From positions 1 through 22,049 of the forward strand of contig CADEDU010000021.1 of NCBI GenBank assembly GCA_902826155.1: a DNA stretch of 22,049 nucleotides, read 5' to 3'. Under the pieces are notes generated by a model. That model ran no database searches and was not told where the DNA came from. It worked only from the letters and a program-made list of their open reading frames with translations. A program made the translations under genes and the position numbers. Source of the DNA: an uncultured beta proteobacterium. Its GTDB lineage: Bacteria; Pseudomonadota; Gammaproteobacteria; Burkholderiales; SG8-39. This document shows positions 21,614-22,049 of the stretch, piece by piece (the stretch's first letter is position 1; every line of letters begins with the position of its first letter).

Positions 21614-22049
21614 TCAATCGACGCGCGCACCCGAGCCGCGCACGATCTTGCCCCACTTGTCATAGTCGCTCTTGATCACCGCGGCGAACTCCTGCGGCGT
21701 GCTCGTCCACGGATCGAACATCTGGCCGCGAATCCGCTGGCGCATCTCCGGCGAACGCAAGGCTTCGATCAGCGCACTATTGAGTCTGTCGACGACCGGT
21801 TTGGGCAAGCCTGCGGGCGCGACGATGCCGAACCACAGATCGCTGCCCGCTTCGCTGTAACCGGACAGCCCGGCCTCGGCCATGGTCGGCACCTCCGGCA
21901 GCCACGGACTGCGTTTCGCGCTGGTGACTGCGAGCGCCTTGATCTTGCCGGCGCGAACCTGCGGCACGCAGGTGACCGGGATGTCGAACATGAACATCAG
22001 GTTGCCTGCGATCAGGTCGGTGAGTGCCGGGGCGCTGCATTTGTAGGGG
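21614..22049 (-). CDS. Bug family (TctC-like) substrate-binding protein, N-terminus outside window
   Basis: The open frame continues to the right edge; about 144 C-terminal residues are present. It begins PYKCSAPALTDLIAGNLMFM, the family's usual 'PYKG..PAL.D...G' ligand-pocket segment with Cys in place of Gly, then FDIPVTCVPQVRAGKIKALA, SPWLPEVPTMAEAG, DLWFGIVAPAGLPKPVVDRL and a C-terminal helix ending GSGARVD. The signal peptide and first lobe lie outside. It precedes the acyl-CoA dehydrogenase by 28 bases, so the imported ligand may feed that enzyme's pathway. It is clearly a different protein from the Bug receptor at 2458-3438. Confidence 0.93.
   Translation of the reverse strand, partial: PYKCSAPALTDLIAGNLMFMFDIPVTCVPQVRAGKIKALAVTSAKRSPWLPEVPTMAEAGLSGYSEAGSDLWFGIVAPAGLPKPVVDRLNSALIEALRSPEMRQRIRGQMFDPWTSTPQEFAAVIKSDYDKWGKIVRGSGARVD

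Noticed and set aside
21586..21663. Earlier start of the acyl-CoA dehydrogenase at 21663
   Set aside because: It would overlap the Bug gene by 50 bases, and the added residues are Arg/Thr/Ser-rich with no resemblance to the family.

Overview
The window is GC-rich DNA (by eye about two-thirds G+C), densely packed with catabolic enzymes and orphan Bug-type (TctC) solute receptors. It also carries a DUF1800/DUF1501 gene pair and an amino-acid-synthesis-family (DUF1185) gene. This mix points to a betaproteobacterium, most likely Burkholderiales; that is inferred from gene content and no marker gene is present. I see no rRNA, tRNA, transposase, phage gene or CRISPR array.

Layout. 1-1130: the tail of an NADH:flavin oxidoreductase (salicylyl-CoA 5-hydroxylase-like), then a class II aldolase. 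1160-1885 (minus): a DUF6445-type putative 2-oxoglutarate/Fe(II) oxygenase, ending across a hairpin from the aldolase. 2144-2338: a 64-residue unknown protein preceded by two GCATCGAT-type palindromes. 2458-5148 (minus): a D-aminoacylase-like amidohydrolase followed by a Bug receptor. 5253-7382: a divergent cytoplasmic molybdopterin oxidoreductase with an N-terminal [4Fe-4S] motif. 7401-9217 (minus): an M48-like membrane peptidase with HDTSH in place of HExxH, translationally coupled (TTGA) to a DUF2799 lipoprotein. 9608-10210: an amino-acid-synthesis-family protein. 10657-13867: a DUF1800 lipoprotein and a Tat-exported DUF1501 protein, closed by a strong U-tract terminator and a repeat cluster. 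14166-17983: hyuA-hyuB overlapping by ATGA. 17997-19699 (minus): four small genes, an ArsR-type repressor, two SRPBCC-fold proteins and a conserved 135-residue protein. 19801-22049 (minus): the 3' part of a second Bug receptor gene and an AidB-like acyl-CoA dehydrogenase.

How it fits together. The catabolic genes suggest use of amides, hydantoin-like or N-acylated compounds and CoA-activated acids, with Bug proteins as periplasmic receptors. No TctA/TctB membrane partners are in view. The best candidate for an undescribed unit is the ArsR/SRPBCC cluster. The same 16-bp palindrome, GTAAC-N6-GTTAC, lies 3-4 bp upstream of two start codons: that of the repressor gene and that of the second SRPBCC gene. 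This predicts a small autoregulated two-promoter regulon. The DUF1800/DUF1501 pair is a second exported module of unknown role.
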